NCBI GenBank assembly: GCA_947247005.1
Contig: OX365955.1
Coordinates: 7,574,001 to 7,638,000, forward strand
Direction: 5' to 3'
Length of the DNA stretch: 64,000 nucleotides
Origin: Spisula solida
Lineage: Eukaryota; Mollusca; Bivalvia; Venerida; Mactridae
Part shown: in pieces, positions 28,901-35,905 of the stretch
Layout of the letters: the number at the start of each line of letters is the position of its first letter
Position numbering within the stretch: position 1 is the stretch's first letter
Made by a program: the position numbers and the translations under genes
The notes under the pieces: generated by a model
What the model saw: only the letters and a program-made list of their open reading frames with translations
What the model was told of the DNA's origin: nothing
The model's database searches: none

Positions 28901-31284
28901 GTAATTACATGAACACGTTATGTTTCGCTGATGAATTTGAATTGCAACACGATCGTATTTATGTACAATTAGATACAGGTACCCATATACGTTCCTTTTG
29001 CTTTTGTTATCGAACTCAGATTTAACTACTTTTGCTCGTTCGTCAATTATTTTTAGAGGTTCAGTTTCTATAGCAACCACATCTTTAAATAGCAATATCA
29101 TACGAGTGTGTGTATGTCAATTATTATACTTCGCAAAAGGCTATAAGCCTCAACTTTGGAACTTCGTGAGTTATGCAACTATTCAGAAAATATCCGAAAT
29201 TTTAAGTATTTTGATTGCCATAGCAACCACAAAGTGTGTCCGATTATACATATCAAATAGTTCTGCCTTACATAATACTCAAGTTATGCCACGGTCTTGT
29301 TAAACCGGCTTTTCCCCCACTATTTTGTGTTTCCATAGCAACGCTTTCTTTAAGCAAAATCAAAATATATGGTGCATGCATATTCCCCTTATTACAACCT
29401 ATACATAAACTAAGTTCAGTAATCAAGACTTGCAAGTTGTTCGAATAGTGGCATGATTCCAGTTTTCTGTTGTTATTTTGTTCGTTTTTTACATGTTTCG
29501 TTGCCATAGCGACGTTTTCTTAGGCCTGACTGGTGAATGTATCAACATGCATTATTCCCATAATGTTCTTAAACAATATGCAACATTTTATGAGTGTCTA
29601 TGTTGAGTACTGTTTCCTTATTTCCTCGTTCATGACGCCAAAAAGATAAATAGAATGACGGATAAAATATTGTTGCCATGGCAACAGTAGATTATTTTTT
29701 TTGAATATAAGTATCATTTTCGATCATGATGCACTGTTACTTGTTACTAGTCAAATTATTATCAAATTATGTTACTGGGCCATTTTTACTAGTTAGTGAA
29801 CCTTGTCCTTTCTTCGAAAGATACTCCTTGTTAGAAAATCAACGAATTTAGACGCTATGTACTGAGACCTCGGTAGATATCCGATGAAAATACGTAGAAT
29901 GATAATCGCCATTAAATACTGGATCAAAATATTAAATCTAGACAATAATACATTATTGAAACGTACATACAATGTCCTAAAAGACGATGCCAATAATAAC
30001 ATCTCGTATTCAAATAAAAACTGGGCTTATCAAATAAAGAAATTATTAGAAGAACTAGGCTTTGCTCACTTATGGATAAATCAAGATATAGCTCATATTA
30101 ATTTCAATACAATAAAAATGCGCATATTAGATACTTATAAACAATCGTGGTACTTAAATATTAATAACTCGTCGCGTTTATCGACTTACTGCCTATACAA
30201 ACATGATTTCGAACTAGAGACATATTTGAAATGTATACGCAACGACAAATTTAAATACGCTTTAACCAAATTCAGATTTTCCGCACATAACTTAAACATA
30301 GAAACTGGACGACATTTGGGAATCGATAGGATTCATAGAAAATGCACAAAATGCAACATGAACACATTAGAAACAGAAATGCATTTCCTATTATTTTGTC
30401 CAAAATATACTAACCTTCGAAGATAAATATTTAGCCCTTATTATTGTCACTATCCAACAACTCAAAAATTTGAAAATTTATTACTATCAAAAAATTCCAA
30501 GCACATTAATAATTTAGCACGAGTTTTGTATTATGCTTTTAAAGAACGGGATTCAAATGAATAATATGAATAATCTACTATTAAATTCTCCATGTTAACG
30601 TTTAAATTAAACCAGATACTATTGACTATTTGTATAATTATCACAATATGCACTACATGATGTTGTATTTGTTTATTGGTTATAAATATGTATTTATTTT
30701 ATACCAAATAAAGATTATGTTATGTTATGTTATGTTATGTTATGTTATGTTATGTTATGTTATGTTATGTTATGTTATGTTATGTTATGTTATGTTATGT
30801 TATGTTATGTTATGTTATGTTATGTTATGTTATGTTATGTTATGTTATGTTATGTTATGTTATGTTATGTTATGTTATGTTATGTTATGTTATGTTATGT
30901 TATGTTATGTATATGCAAATAGAGCAGTGTCATCCGTCAACAATAATAAGAAATTTCTTAATTTTTCAAGAGTATACGTGTTCTGGGTTACGTTTTCTAA
31001 ATAGTCATGCATATCATTTAAAAATAATACAAACAATAACGGAGATATGTGTTCACCCTGTTTTACTCCCATTTTAATATACAAAATAATCTGATAGAGA
31101 TCCGTTGACCTTACGCATGACTTCACATTTTCGTACATACATTTCAAAATATTTATCATCTTAGATGAAACAATTTAAACCAAATCCCGTTCCGATATAC
31201 ACAATCAAAACATTTCTGAAAATCAATAAAAGAACAGTAGCTTTTTCTTCTCACTATTTAAGATTTATCAATAATTGAGGATAA

Positions 31285-31355
<71 letters not shown>

Positions 31356-34300
31356 CTACAGTACTTCGATCTTTTATAAAACCAACTGAGTCTTCGACAA
31401 AATAAAATTATCGTTTGCCCATTTTCTCAATCTTGTATCAAGAATAATTGAGAAGATTTTAGAAAATATGCTAGTCAGAGTTATCCCTCTATAATTATTA
31501 ACATCGGATTGATCTCCCTTTTTTGGTACACCGGCACAATAAATCCCTTTGTCCACGAATCAGGATAAATACAATTATCATACATAAAATTAATGGACAC
31601 GAAATCACGTGGCCTTTCACATATTATATGTACTATTATTATGAATGCAATGTGATTTCTCTCCTGGAGGTTAAAGGACAAGTTACTGCTAGTTAATAGA
31701 ATGAATAAATTTGTTTCCGTGAATAATTGATGACTATATATACATATTTCAATGTTTATTGATCCCACCCTATTTACATTTTTTTGGATTGATAATGTTC
31801 GTAATTAAAATAAAAAATAAATTTCTGTTTTAATAATAATTGCTGATCCCTTTGACCGTAGACTTGTTGTTACCATGGAAACCAGGTGATAATAGCGATG
31901 CTAAGACATGTGAATAAATACTATCAATGTAAAATATTGCCTGATAATTGACGCTCGTTCGTGATTCAGTATCAATTTACACTTCGTGTAATGTGTTAAT
32001 AAAGTCTCAGTCATATCTGGCTGCAAGATAAACTCATATAAATGTACAAGTCGTATTTCTTTGTAAACTATTGCAAAATCACAAATGTTCGCGAGGTTTA
32101 AATATCACGAATTGGTTATTCTAAAACTCGCGACGTTAAATGTTTGCGATTTTTAAACTTATAAAATCTGGTAGACAAAATCTTAAATGTACGTTTAAAT
32201 TAATAAAGGTTAAAATTAAATGCATGTTTATTAAACAGTATTTTTATAAGGCATTCGTTTTTGGACCTGTTACTTGGATCACCATGTATATACATGTACG
32301 TGTATCGATTAAATGAAGAAGTTTTATGTCAGAATAATGCTAGACCGTCTAAGTTCGAATAACAGGCTCTTAGACGGGCTCCATGGTCCAAAGATAAAAA
32401 AAATCCCATGGTCCTATGCTATCAAAATATTGTAGTTGATGTCGGAAAATGAGATACAGTAGAACTTCGATGCCTCGAACTACCTTCGGACCGGGATAAT
32501 AGTTCGAGCCATCTACCTGTTCGAGGCATCTAAGGTATACACGAGAACTATGTATTGTGCGTGTATAAGATCAAACTAATATCGATATGTGTGCCCATAA
32601 GAGTCGTGTTTATCACATTTCGTATGTGGAATGAAAAATTAATGGATTTTCATCAGTTGATGAAATATTATTCATAATAATAATAAAACATAATGATTTT
32701 GTCAAAATTGACCTAAGAAATCTTCTTCAAACTTTTCTCCCTTTCTTCCCGAAAGCTGACTTAATTATCCTCCTTTACTTTAATAAATGTTAAGAAATAG
32801 TTCACATCACTGAGGGCCCTATGGCATTATATGACCGAAGCGAAGCTGAGGTCCATATACACAACTTGGGCTGACTAGCCAGTCCATATAATGTCATTGG
32901 GCCCGAAGTGATGTGAACTATTTCTTATATTATACCGAACATTTAATATCGATAGTATAGGCCTACTTTTGTAACTAGATCTAGATACTAATAAGAAAAC
33001 ATTACATACATTTGGGTCTAAGTTGTTTATTTGCTAAAGAACTACATATCATTATAGGGAGATACGTCTATTTTGGTCTGTTTGCATATCCACCGAAATA
33101 ACCCAGAAATGTGAAAACCCGTGTTGCTATAATAAATCTATAGACAACTTTTAAGTTGTTTCAAGTATAAATCTGGAATTTCGACTTTTTGTTCATTTTT
33201 ATGCAAACTAATGCGTCTTTAGAGCTTATATTGAACTTTGTATCATAAACGCACATGAGTTGATCCATGCAATTACTGTCGACAGGACATAAATCTAATT
33301 TAAACAAAACAACGTTACGAAAAGAAAAGTTCGCACAACGTCACGCTCTATGGTAGCGTCACAGTATCCATGACGTCATGCAATAAACAAGACGTTTATT
33401 TCAGCTGCCGGTCAATATTATTTTGCCGGTCCATATTTTTTATAATATTGACCGGCTGTTGTATTTGGAACATGCAAGTCAGTCAGTCTATCGCTGGATA
33501 TATGGACCGATTAGAATAACAAAGAAACAGTTGAATGAAATTTGGGTGAGGTATAATAAATATGTTGTTCCTGAATGTTATTTAAGAAATAAAAATCTGT
33601 TCGCGTATTTTGTTCGTGACTAAAACACGGAGAGGAGTTCGGATGCGGAAAAATTAAATCACGAGTTTGCTCTATGCGTATATGGATTAATCCGCAGATC
33701 GTGTTAGGATTACGAACAAAACTTCCTTTAAGAATCCTTTACGAATTTTATTTAAGTTATAATTTCCTTGTATACAAACGTACATAAATTACCACTTCTT
33801 GTTAATCACACCTATTGTCGACTATACACCAACGAACAATAGATTTCAACAATCAATGGAAGGTGCGAAAAACTGTATTGTTCTACCCATGTACTGGTAA
33901 ATCATATCAAGGGTCCATCTATTCAGTTCTAGTGTTAGATATTATTTGAGTCATTTACTGTTTTTCAATATGAACAAAGAAGGGATTTTGTCGGGACCTT
34001 AAAACCAGTTCGAGGCATATAGGGTGTTCGAGGCAAGTACTGTTCGAGGCATCGAAGTTCTACTGTAGTTGGTACGAGTCTAGGTTCTTGGTTGATATTA
34101 TCATCACATATTCTCGACATTTAAAGCATCCATGGCGTTCTACTGTTGTCTCTTTAAACTGTGCTTTTTACTTTTACACGACGTTATGTTGAAAAACAGA
34201 ACAAGGTTTCAAACATACGGAATGCGCGATCTAAAATATTACTAGTAAACAGTATTTAAAATGTTAATAAATATCGGTCATTTCAATTAATTCAGTAAAG

Positions 34301-34751
34301 GAGTTACATAAGTTATGCCAGAGAATACTAACGTTATCAGAATTTGTTTTTATACATGTATTTGATCTTTGATTATGCTGTTTGTATAAGCATAATAAAA
34401 TTCTAAATAACATTATTTATAAAAAAGTATTGCATGTTTTTATTATACATGTACAATACATTACAAAATTGCAATAAAATAATATTATGTTTTGATTACA
34501 TTTTGCAATTCGTCTTGTACACCACATTCGTTCCTTTGATATTAAAACATGCTTTTGTATTTTTCAGACAAAGGCATAACCATTGCCGATTAAACCAATA
34601 AAACTGTAAACTGTAAAAATGTAGTTTGTAGTTATTGCTTAAATATGTATAATATATAACAAAACAATGTTACAACATATATCATTTGCCTACCTTTCAC
34701 GTAATGCAGGCAGATCCATACCAGAAAAATGCTGCTCAAGATGCTGACCAT
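4501..34751 (-). CDS. ACP7: Purple acid phosphatase, ACP7/PAPL type, membrane-anchored (9 exons)
   Basis: Metallophosphoesterase that hydrolyses phosphate monoesters at a two-metal centre, probably on the cell surface or in the secretory/lysosomal route. Minus-strand exons join in phase: 34751-34694, 16660-16440, 15463-15362, 14323-14162, 9153-9078, 8040-7923, 7360-7157, 6170-5986, 4922-4501; total 1548 nt, 515 residues plus TGA. Order: signal peptide (1-19), Fn3-like N-domain (about 25-125), catalytic domain (about 130-400), membrane segment (about 460-483), cytoplasmic tail rich in K, Y and S. Family metal ligands are all visible: D140 (GDMG), D170 and Y173 (GDFAY), N205 (GNHE), H289 (GHRPMY), H331 and H333 (AHEHSYER). 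N-glycosylation sequons occur at NSS, NYT, NRT and NST. Human ACP7 is about 438 residues (recalled); the extra length here is the C-terminal anchor. The family call is firm. The symbol is by similarity of motifs, not by search. Confidence 0.9.
5426..5659. mobile_element. Mariner-like MITE, copy 1 (234 bp)
   Basis: Ends are inverted repeats beginning CAGGGTGTTAAAAAAG and are flanked by TA on both sides, as for Tc1/mariner insertions. No coding capacity. It lies in intron 8 of the ACP7-like gene. A second copy of identical length is at 47245-47478. Confidence 0.85.
5986..6170 (-). CDS. ACP7: ACP7-like exon 8: AHEHSYER block
   Basis: 185 nt; acceptor TTTAATTCAG, donor GTATGTG. Encodes LFHAFGVDMILQAHEHSYER (H331, H333, metal-binding HxH), YPMVDGRVE, an NYT sequon and PVHVTSGAAGSQEGND, a hallmark of the family (VTGSAGCxE). 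It ends with one base over. Confidence 0.93.
6262..6410. repeat. Direct duplication preceding the 33-bp array
   Basis: About 75 bases (CGTTTTACACAGCATGTTTA ... AATAACATTATAATGTTAA) occur twice in a row, and each copy starts with the tail of the 33-bp unit. They look like degenerate, enlarged units at the edge of the array. Confidence 0.7.
6411..6934. repeat. 33-bp minisatellite, about 16 copies
   Basis: Unit begins GTTAACGTGTAAATACGACG and ends TTTTACACAGCAT. It sits in intron 7 of the ACP7-like gene. Each unit holds an inverted repeat (GTGTAAA / TTTACAC), so a single strand could fold into serial hairpins. Units alternate between TACGACG and TATGAAG forms. Because 33 is divisible by three, long open frames appear on both strands; they are artefacts. 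Confidence 0.95.
7157..7360 (-). CDS. ACP7: ACP7-like exon 7: GHRPMYCS block
   Basis: 204 nt; acceptor TTTATTGTAG, donor GTAAGTC. Reads YSTEVYFTYQ, QFDWLKSDL, TPWIIAFGHRPMYCSNSDGD (H289 is a metal ligand) and DDCTDTIFRRW. The GHRPMYCSN string with DDCT following is diagnostic for the animal ACP7 group. Confidence 0.93.
7923..8040 (-). CDS. ACP7: ACP7-like exon 6
   Basis: 118 nt; acceptor TGTATTTCAG, donor GTAAGC. Completes GNHE and encodes FQSYRTRFSSPG and LWYSFDVGLVHFIR, matching the family blocks YRxRFxMPG and LWYSFDxGxxHxIxxS. It ends with two bases of a Ser codon finished in exon 7. Confidence 0.9.
9078..9153 (-). CDS. ACP7: ACP7-like exon 5: GNHE block
   Basis: 76 nt; acceptor CTCTTTCACAG, donor GTAATC. 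Encodes IGDNFMNEIQPIASTVPYM, then TCPGNH with one base over; exon 6 supplies AA to complete Glu of GNHE. N205 is a metal ligand. A 23-bp minisatellite ends only about 28 bases upstream of the acceptor, so the branch point and pyrimidine tract are squeezed between array and exon or lie within the array. Confidence 0.9.
9180..10555. repeat. 23-bp minisatellite, about 60 copies
   Basis: Unit on the plus strand is CAGACAGGGAAAGCAGCACT plus CAC, with a second common form in which ACAGGG is AATGGG. It lies in intron 4 of the ACP7-like gene and ends about 28 bases before the exon 5 acceptor. On the gene's sense strand each unit reads CTGGTGAGTGCTGCTTTCCC, that is, a strong 5' splice-site consensus (CTG/GTGAGT) followed by a pyrimidine stretch. 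23 is not divisible by three and the unit lacks stops in any plus frame, so all three plus frames stay open for over 1.2 kb; these are not genes. Confidence 0.95.
10556..11523. other. Intron 4 stretch without a gene
   Basis: No convincing coding sequence. At about 10995 a sequence TACGAGGGATGTTCAAAAAT resembles a mariner-type terminal repeat, but no matching opposite end was found, so at most it is a relic. Confidence 0.5.
11524..12895. mobile_element. TTAA-flanked DNA element (piggyBac-like, non-autonomous), 1372 bp
   Basis: Inverted ends GGACGTTTGATA (left) and TACCAAACGTCC (right) are each flanked by TTAA, the target duplication typical of piggyBac. No transposase was seen; the interior is AT-rich with only short frames. 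It lies in intron 4 of the ACP7-like gene. The terminal repeat is short, so the superfamily is inferred from the TTAA alone. Confidence 0.65.
13080..13450. repeat. Dispersed repeat, copy 1
   Basis: Diverged but collinear with 19630-19930: shared blocks include TTTGAAGTATGT, AAAATATTTGAAGT, GCAAATG(T/C)ACGAC, TATAGTTAC and ACCAGTC(T/A)ACGA. No coding signal. Probably an old mobile element of unknown type, here in intron 4. Confidence 0.5.
13571..13900 (-). mobile_element. tRNA-headed SINE, copy 1
   Basis: On the minus strand the 5' head reads GGTGAGAGCTACTGACTTCT then TAGGTTCGAGCTTCC, that is, A-box-like and B-box-like Pol III promoter elements. The body continues through CAGAAATGCTTGTCAGTGTT and ends in an A-rich tail (GATAAATAAAAGCATATAAA). 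A second copy of the same family lies at 35595-35905 on the plus strand. Confidence 0.75.
14162..14323 (-). CDS. ACP7: ACP7-like exon 4: first metal-binding motifs
   Basis: 162 nt, phase 0 at both ends; acceptor TATGCACCAG, donor GTAAGAGG. Encodes VRFIVYGDMGS (D140) and IIHAGDFAYDL (D170, Y173), the GDxG and GDxxY blocks of purple acid phosphatases. The tyrosine gives these enzymes their purple iron-tyrosinate colour. Confidence 0.92.
14355..14700. repeat. Tandem duplication of about 170 bp
   Basis: Two diverged copies start GTAAAGAGGTGTAGCTAAAT and GTGAAGAGGTGTGACTAAAT and share the block GTGCATGGTATTATTATT or its near match. Intron 3 of the ACP7-like gene; the rest of intron 3 shows nothing codable. 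Confidence 0.7.
15362..15463 (-). CDS. ACP7: ACP7-like exon 3: end of N-terminal domain
   Basis: 102 nt (34 codons), phase 0 at both ends, acceptor CTTACAG and donor GTAAAAAG. It reads NLDPGLRYFCKIAS...FNFQTLDPST, matching the family pattern LxPGxxYxYxVGS...FxFxT. Too short to show up as an open reading frame of its own, but the join to exon 2 (KSVLY/NLDPG) is what the family requires. Confidence 0.85.
15818..16345. mobile_element. TTAA-flanked DNA element, 528 bp
   Basis: Inverted ends AGGGACTGCCTCACA and TGTGAGGCAGCACCT, both flanked by TTAA, point to a piggyBac-like MITE. It lies in intron 2, 95 bases past the exon 2 donor. It carries a perfect 32-base palindrome at 15984-16015. Confidence 0.75.
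15984..16015. repeat. Perfect 32-base palindrome
   Basis: AATTCTATAGGGTATT followed at once by its exact reverse complement, with no spacer. It could extrude as a cruciform. It sits inside the 528-bp TTAA element. Confidence 0.95.
16440..16660 (-). CDS. ACP7: ACP7-like exon 2: N-terminal Fn3-like domain
   Basis: Acceptor TATTTACAG before 16660 and donor GTGAGT after 16440. It encodes PPEQIHISYADRHSGFVVMW, the characteristic start of animal and plant purple acid phosphatases (PxQVHxSx...MxVTW), then VHYGMSR and an NSS sequon. 221 nt; it ends in phase 0. Confidence 0.9.
17008..17268. repeat. 58-bp minisatellite, about 4.5 copies
   Basis: Unit starts GAATGTCGTGCAGCTCGACA and includes CGACATTGGACGACATTC; unit starts at 17011, 17051, 17109, 17168 and 17226. 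It is rich in CGACAT/ATGTCG, so units are partly self-complementary. Intron 1. Confidence 0.9.
17269..19629. other. Intron 1 stretch without a gene
   Basis: AT-rich, no credible coding sequence. Two diverged direct copies of about 90 bases sit near 18455-18535 and 18705-18780 (shared words ACGAATCAGA, ACCGAT(A/G)TGGT, GGGAAAA). Confidence 0.5.
19630..19930. repeat. Dispersed repeat, copy 2
   Basis: Collinear with 13080-13450. Heavily diverged; no frame or terminal repeats seen. Confidence 0.45.
20986..24430 (+). mobile_element. Decayed non-LTR retrotransposon with endonuclease and reverse transcriptase
   Basis: Plus strand. An Asn/Ser-rich leader frame (21018-21593) ends at RWLSHKGLHMVHL, the usual entry to the endonuclease. 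The apurinic-type endonuclease follows (21893-22765: IIIGDLNYY, SATLIDHVFSN, YALSDHYPVAI). Reverse transcriptase blocks then appear: LLWKGLREM, AIVIPIFKKG, NNYRPISILPVAF, SFIDLSKAFDLVNH (about 23515-23560), KLLGITVNDSLSWADH, FQKRAARVIL, LKWMTFHERV. Frames break at about 22765, 23048, 23459 and 23610. The segment that should carry PQGSxLGPLLF and FADD is absent. A foldback element sits at 21583-21860. Jockey/CR1-like; dead. Confidence 0.88.
21583..21860. mobile_element. Foldback MITE inserted in the LINE, copy 1
   Basis: Begins TTAGAATATAACCTAC, and TTATATTCTAA occurs inverted at 21727-21737. The second half is a hairpin: arms of 29 perfect bases at 21742-21770 and 21814-21842 around a loop containing CTTCGCTTCGCTCGCTCC. 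It splits the LINE between the block HLN and the block PKLDEI. A relative lies at 28467-28870. Confidence 0.75.
24800..25271 (-). mobile_element. Minus-strand LINE, 3' portion (distal half of a split copy)
   Basis: Reads KEDLQLLLNELHSYCN at its 5' end, then KTFTYLGVTL, KLFDAMIMPILCYGSEVWGF and HLKFLKQILGV, the thumb and C-terminal region of a non-LTR reverse transcriptase. One frameshift near 25215. Its upstream half is at 30915-31770; the two halves join in frame once the intervening plus-strand insertion is removed. Confidence 0.8.
27250..27445. repeat. Dispersed repeat B, copy 1
   Basis: Shares blocks TATCACGAAGACAC, AAATTGATATATTCA, TAATATATT and ATAAAGGTCAGGAT, in order, with 37685-37885. 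Non-coding as far as can be seen. Confidence 0.65.
28467..28870. mobile_element. Foldback MITE, copy 2
   Basis: Begins TTAGAATATAACCTACC like the copy at 21583 and has the CTTCGCTTCGCTCGG loop motif. It also has a long hairpin with arms near 28726-28754 and 28795-28822 (ATTTGGTTTCAACTC and its complement). Nested inside the 4.1-kb DNA element. Confidence 0.7.
29672..29685. promoter_or_regulatory. Perfect palindromic X-box (RFX-type) motif
   Basis: GTTGCCATGGCAAC is the full palindromic consensus bound by RFX transcription factors. It lies near the right end of the 4.1-kb DNA element in intron 1. Function unproven; related CCATAGCAAC words nearby suggest it belongs to the repeat. Confidence 0.4.
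30718..30907. repeat. (TTATG)n microsatellite, about 38 copies, LINE tail
   Basis: An uninterrupted pentanucleotide run directly after AATAAAGA of the plus-strand LINE and directly before its target duplication. Its position shows it is the element's 3' tail, presumably lengthened by slippage. Open frames spelling MLCYV are artefacts. Confidence 0.95.
30915..31770 (-). mobile_element. Minus-strand LINE, 5' portion of the split copy
   Basis: Going down the minus strand: KKGDQSDVNNYRGITLTSIF (about 31535-31475), RKWANDNFILSKTQ, IKDRSTVDY, FIDFQKCFD-like block near 31230, GVKQGEHISPLLF (about 31070) and TDDTALFAYT (30908). It then stops at the plus-strand LINE and resumes at 25271 with KEDLQLLL. 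A (TA)n run has expanded within it. Several frame breaks; dead. Confidence 0.8.
31288..31351. repeat. (TA)n microsatellite, about 31 copies
   Basis: Pure TA run inside the minus-strand LINE, just after its DRSTVDYI block. The codons for Tyr-Ile (TAC ATA) probably seeded it. Confidence 0.95.
31869..31882. promoter_or_regulatory. X-box-like motif
   Basis: GTTACCATGGAAAC differs from the RFX palindrome at two positions. Intron 1, outside recognised elements. Weak evidence for function. Confidence 0.25.
32457..34065. mobile_element. Pogo-like DNA element, 1.6 kb, TA-flanked
   Basis: Inverted ends CAGTAGAACTTCGATGCCTC (left) and its exact complement at the right, each flanked by TA. Terminal repeats beginning CAGT and containing CTTCGAT...TCGAA are typical of pogo/Tigger-like elements in invertebrates. 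No transposase seen. It carries a nested foldback at 32791-32928 and lies in intron 1, close to exon 1. Confidence 0.8.
32791..32928. mobile_element. Small foldback element, about 138 bp
   Basis: TAAGAAATAGTTCACATCAC opens it and its complement closes it; the arms run about 50 bases with mismatches and include GGGCCC and CATTATATG. The loop carries GAAGCGAAGC, like the other foldback elements in this window. Confidence 0.75.
34694..34751 (-). CDS. ACP7: ACP7-like exon 1: start codon and signal peptide
   Basis: ATG at 34751-34749 opens 19 codons that read as a textbook signal peptide: short polar start, hydrophobic core (SIFLVWICL), then a lysine near the cleavage region. The exon ends AAAG with donor GTAGGC and one base over. 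Exon 2 begins with two bases (GC), so the split codon is GGC (Gly), giving VKGTDGS. This phase match across an 18-kb intron, with the right kind of peptide in the right place, is the reason for accepting it. No other in-frame ATG lies nearby and no TATA box was seen upstream. Confidence 0.8.
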
Positions 34752-35594
34752 TATTATTACTAATGAAAGATCATTCAGTCACTATTCTGTACGTGTTCAC
34801 GACTTTTTGATGTCGTGACAACACGATGTACCTTCACTGTGTGCACTTGTCGTTTTTTTTTTCAATAAACAAGTCTACAAGTACATTGTATATTTCATAA
34901 CTCTCAATAGCATGTATCATGTGATATAAGGTATACAAGATTCAATCGAGGGGTGATCGAAAAGTTCCCAAAAAAAGTGCTCAGATCAGAAATCTTTATT
35001 TCGTGACCGCTGAAATGATACCAGAGAACATATTGGCGTACTAATGTTACAAACCATCATGTTGCTCGTCGGATGCCCTGTTGGGGTGGCCCTTACAGTG
35101 ATAAAAGTGCCAAAATCAAGCATATCGTCGAATAATGAAGTTTGAATATTGGACACTGTCAAACCATGGTTTATTTTGTTTACCGATTACGAATGGCGTT
35201 TTTAATGTTTCTTAAAAAAAACTTTACATGGAACAAGACGCACTTACTTCATACACTGGTCGACTACATGTAAAACATAATGTTTGAACAGTTTAAACCC
35301 TGTTCACAAGAACGCATAGCAGTTTTGAACGCTCTTCGGTTCCTCCAAGATAAAATGCTAAAAATAGCACAAAGTGATAATTTGTTATGCGGATCACATC
35401 GGTCTTGATCGCATTGCAATAAAGTTCGTTTATCCCCTATGTAACTTACATGTAGTAGGAAACAGCTGTTGACATGCTTTAAAATTGATGACATGATTTA
35501 CGTAAGTATGCGTCTGGCAGCTATCAAGAATGAAGTAACCGCTGACTGCACACGGAAATCGGTTTATAATACATCTGGCCTGAAGCAGTTACTG
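34752..35594. other. Upstream region of the ACP7-like gene
   Basis: Expected promoter and 5' UTR. A small inverted repeat (TTCACGAC / GTCGTGA) lies at about 34795-34820. No TATA box or other clear promoter was seen. At about 34955 GAGGGGTGATCGAAAAGTTC resembles a mariner terminus without a visible partner. Confidence 0.35.
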
Positions 35595-35905
35595 AATAGG
35601 TGGACAAGTGGTCCAGTGGTAAGAGCTACTGACAACTGATCCGAAGGTTGTGGGTTCGGTCCTTCCTCCAGACGGTCAAAACTAGAAATGCTTTTCAGTG
35701 TTTCCAACCTAACTAACTAAAACTACTTTAAGTATTTCGGACGAGACGTTAAGCGAGGTCCCGTGTATGAAGCTTTGCATCGGCACGTAAAAGAACTGGG
35801 GCATCTTCTGTATCATGCACTAACCTCCAAAAACTAAAGTAACTAGCGTCTTCTCGTCCATATAGATTACCGGTATCGAGGATAAATAAAAGCATATAAA
35901 CTAAA
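35595..35905 (+). mobile_element. tRNA-headed SINE, copy 2
   Basis: Head GTGGTCCAGTGGTAAGAGCT (A-box-like) and GTGGGTTCGGTCCTTCC (B-box-like), body with AGAAATGCTTTTCAGTGTTT and CGGCACGTAAAAGAAC, tail GAGGATAAATAAAAGCATAT. Same family as 13571-13900. The CACGTAAAAGAAC block resembles a central domain shared by several mollusc SINEs (from memory, unchecked). Confidence 0.8.

Larger units (their letters stand above)
25706..29811. mobile_element. 4.1-kb DNA element with about 35-bp inverted ends
   Basis: Left end AAAGGAGAAGGTTCGCTAAC continues to about 25740; the right end is its inverted partner (29777-29811), with only two mismatches in 35 bases. It splits the plus-strand LINE between codons Lys and Phe. 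No clear target duplication and no transposase recognised; the interior is poor in frames, so it is probably non-autonomous. Diverged words CCATAGCAAC recur at about 26440, 26460, 29065, 29220, 29330 and 29505. Confidence 0.7.
25279..30907 (+). mobile_element. Plus-strand LINE, 5'-truncated, with (TTATG)n tail, itself interrupted
   Basis: Starts abruptly inside the reverse transcriptase at ADDAVLFAHT (25279), runs to VEKVHCK (25708), resumes at FLRKILLVRK (29809) and continues to the Cys-rich C-terminus (CTKCN...HFLLFCPKY near 30340-30410) and FKERDSNE (about 30560). An in-frame TAA lies at 30424-30426. AATAAAG precedes the (TTATG)n tail. It is flanked by the 7-bp duplication TGTATAT (25272-25278 and 30908-30914). 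The segment between 25709 and 29808 is a later insertion. Confidence 0.85.

Noticed and set aside
30630..31077. MLCYV repeat frames
   Set aside because: They are translations of a (TTATG)n microsatellite.
33423..33623. 66-codon plus-strand frame inside the pogo-like element as transposase
   Set aside because: No DDE motif or helix-turn-helix could be seen and the frame is short.
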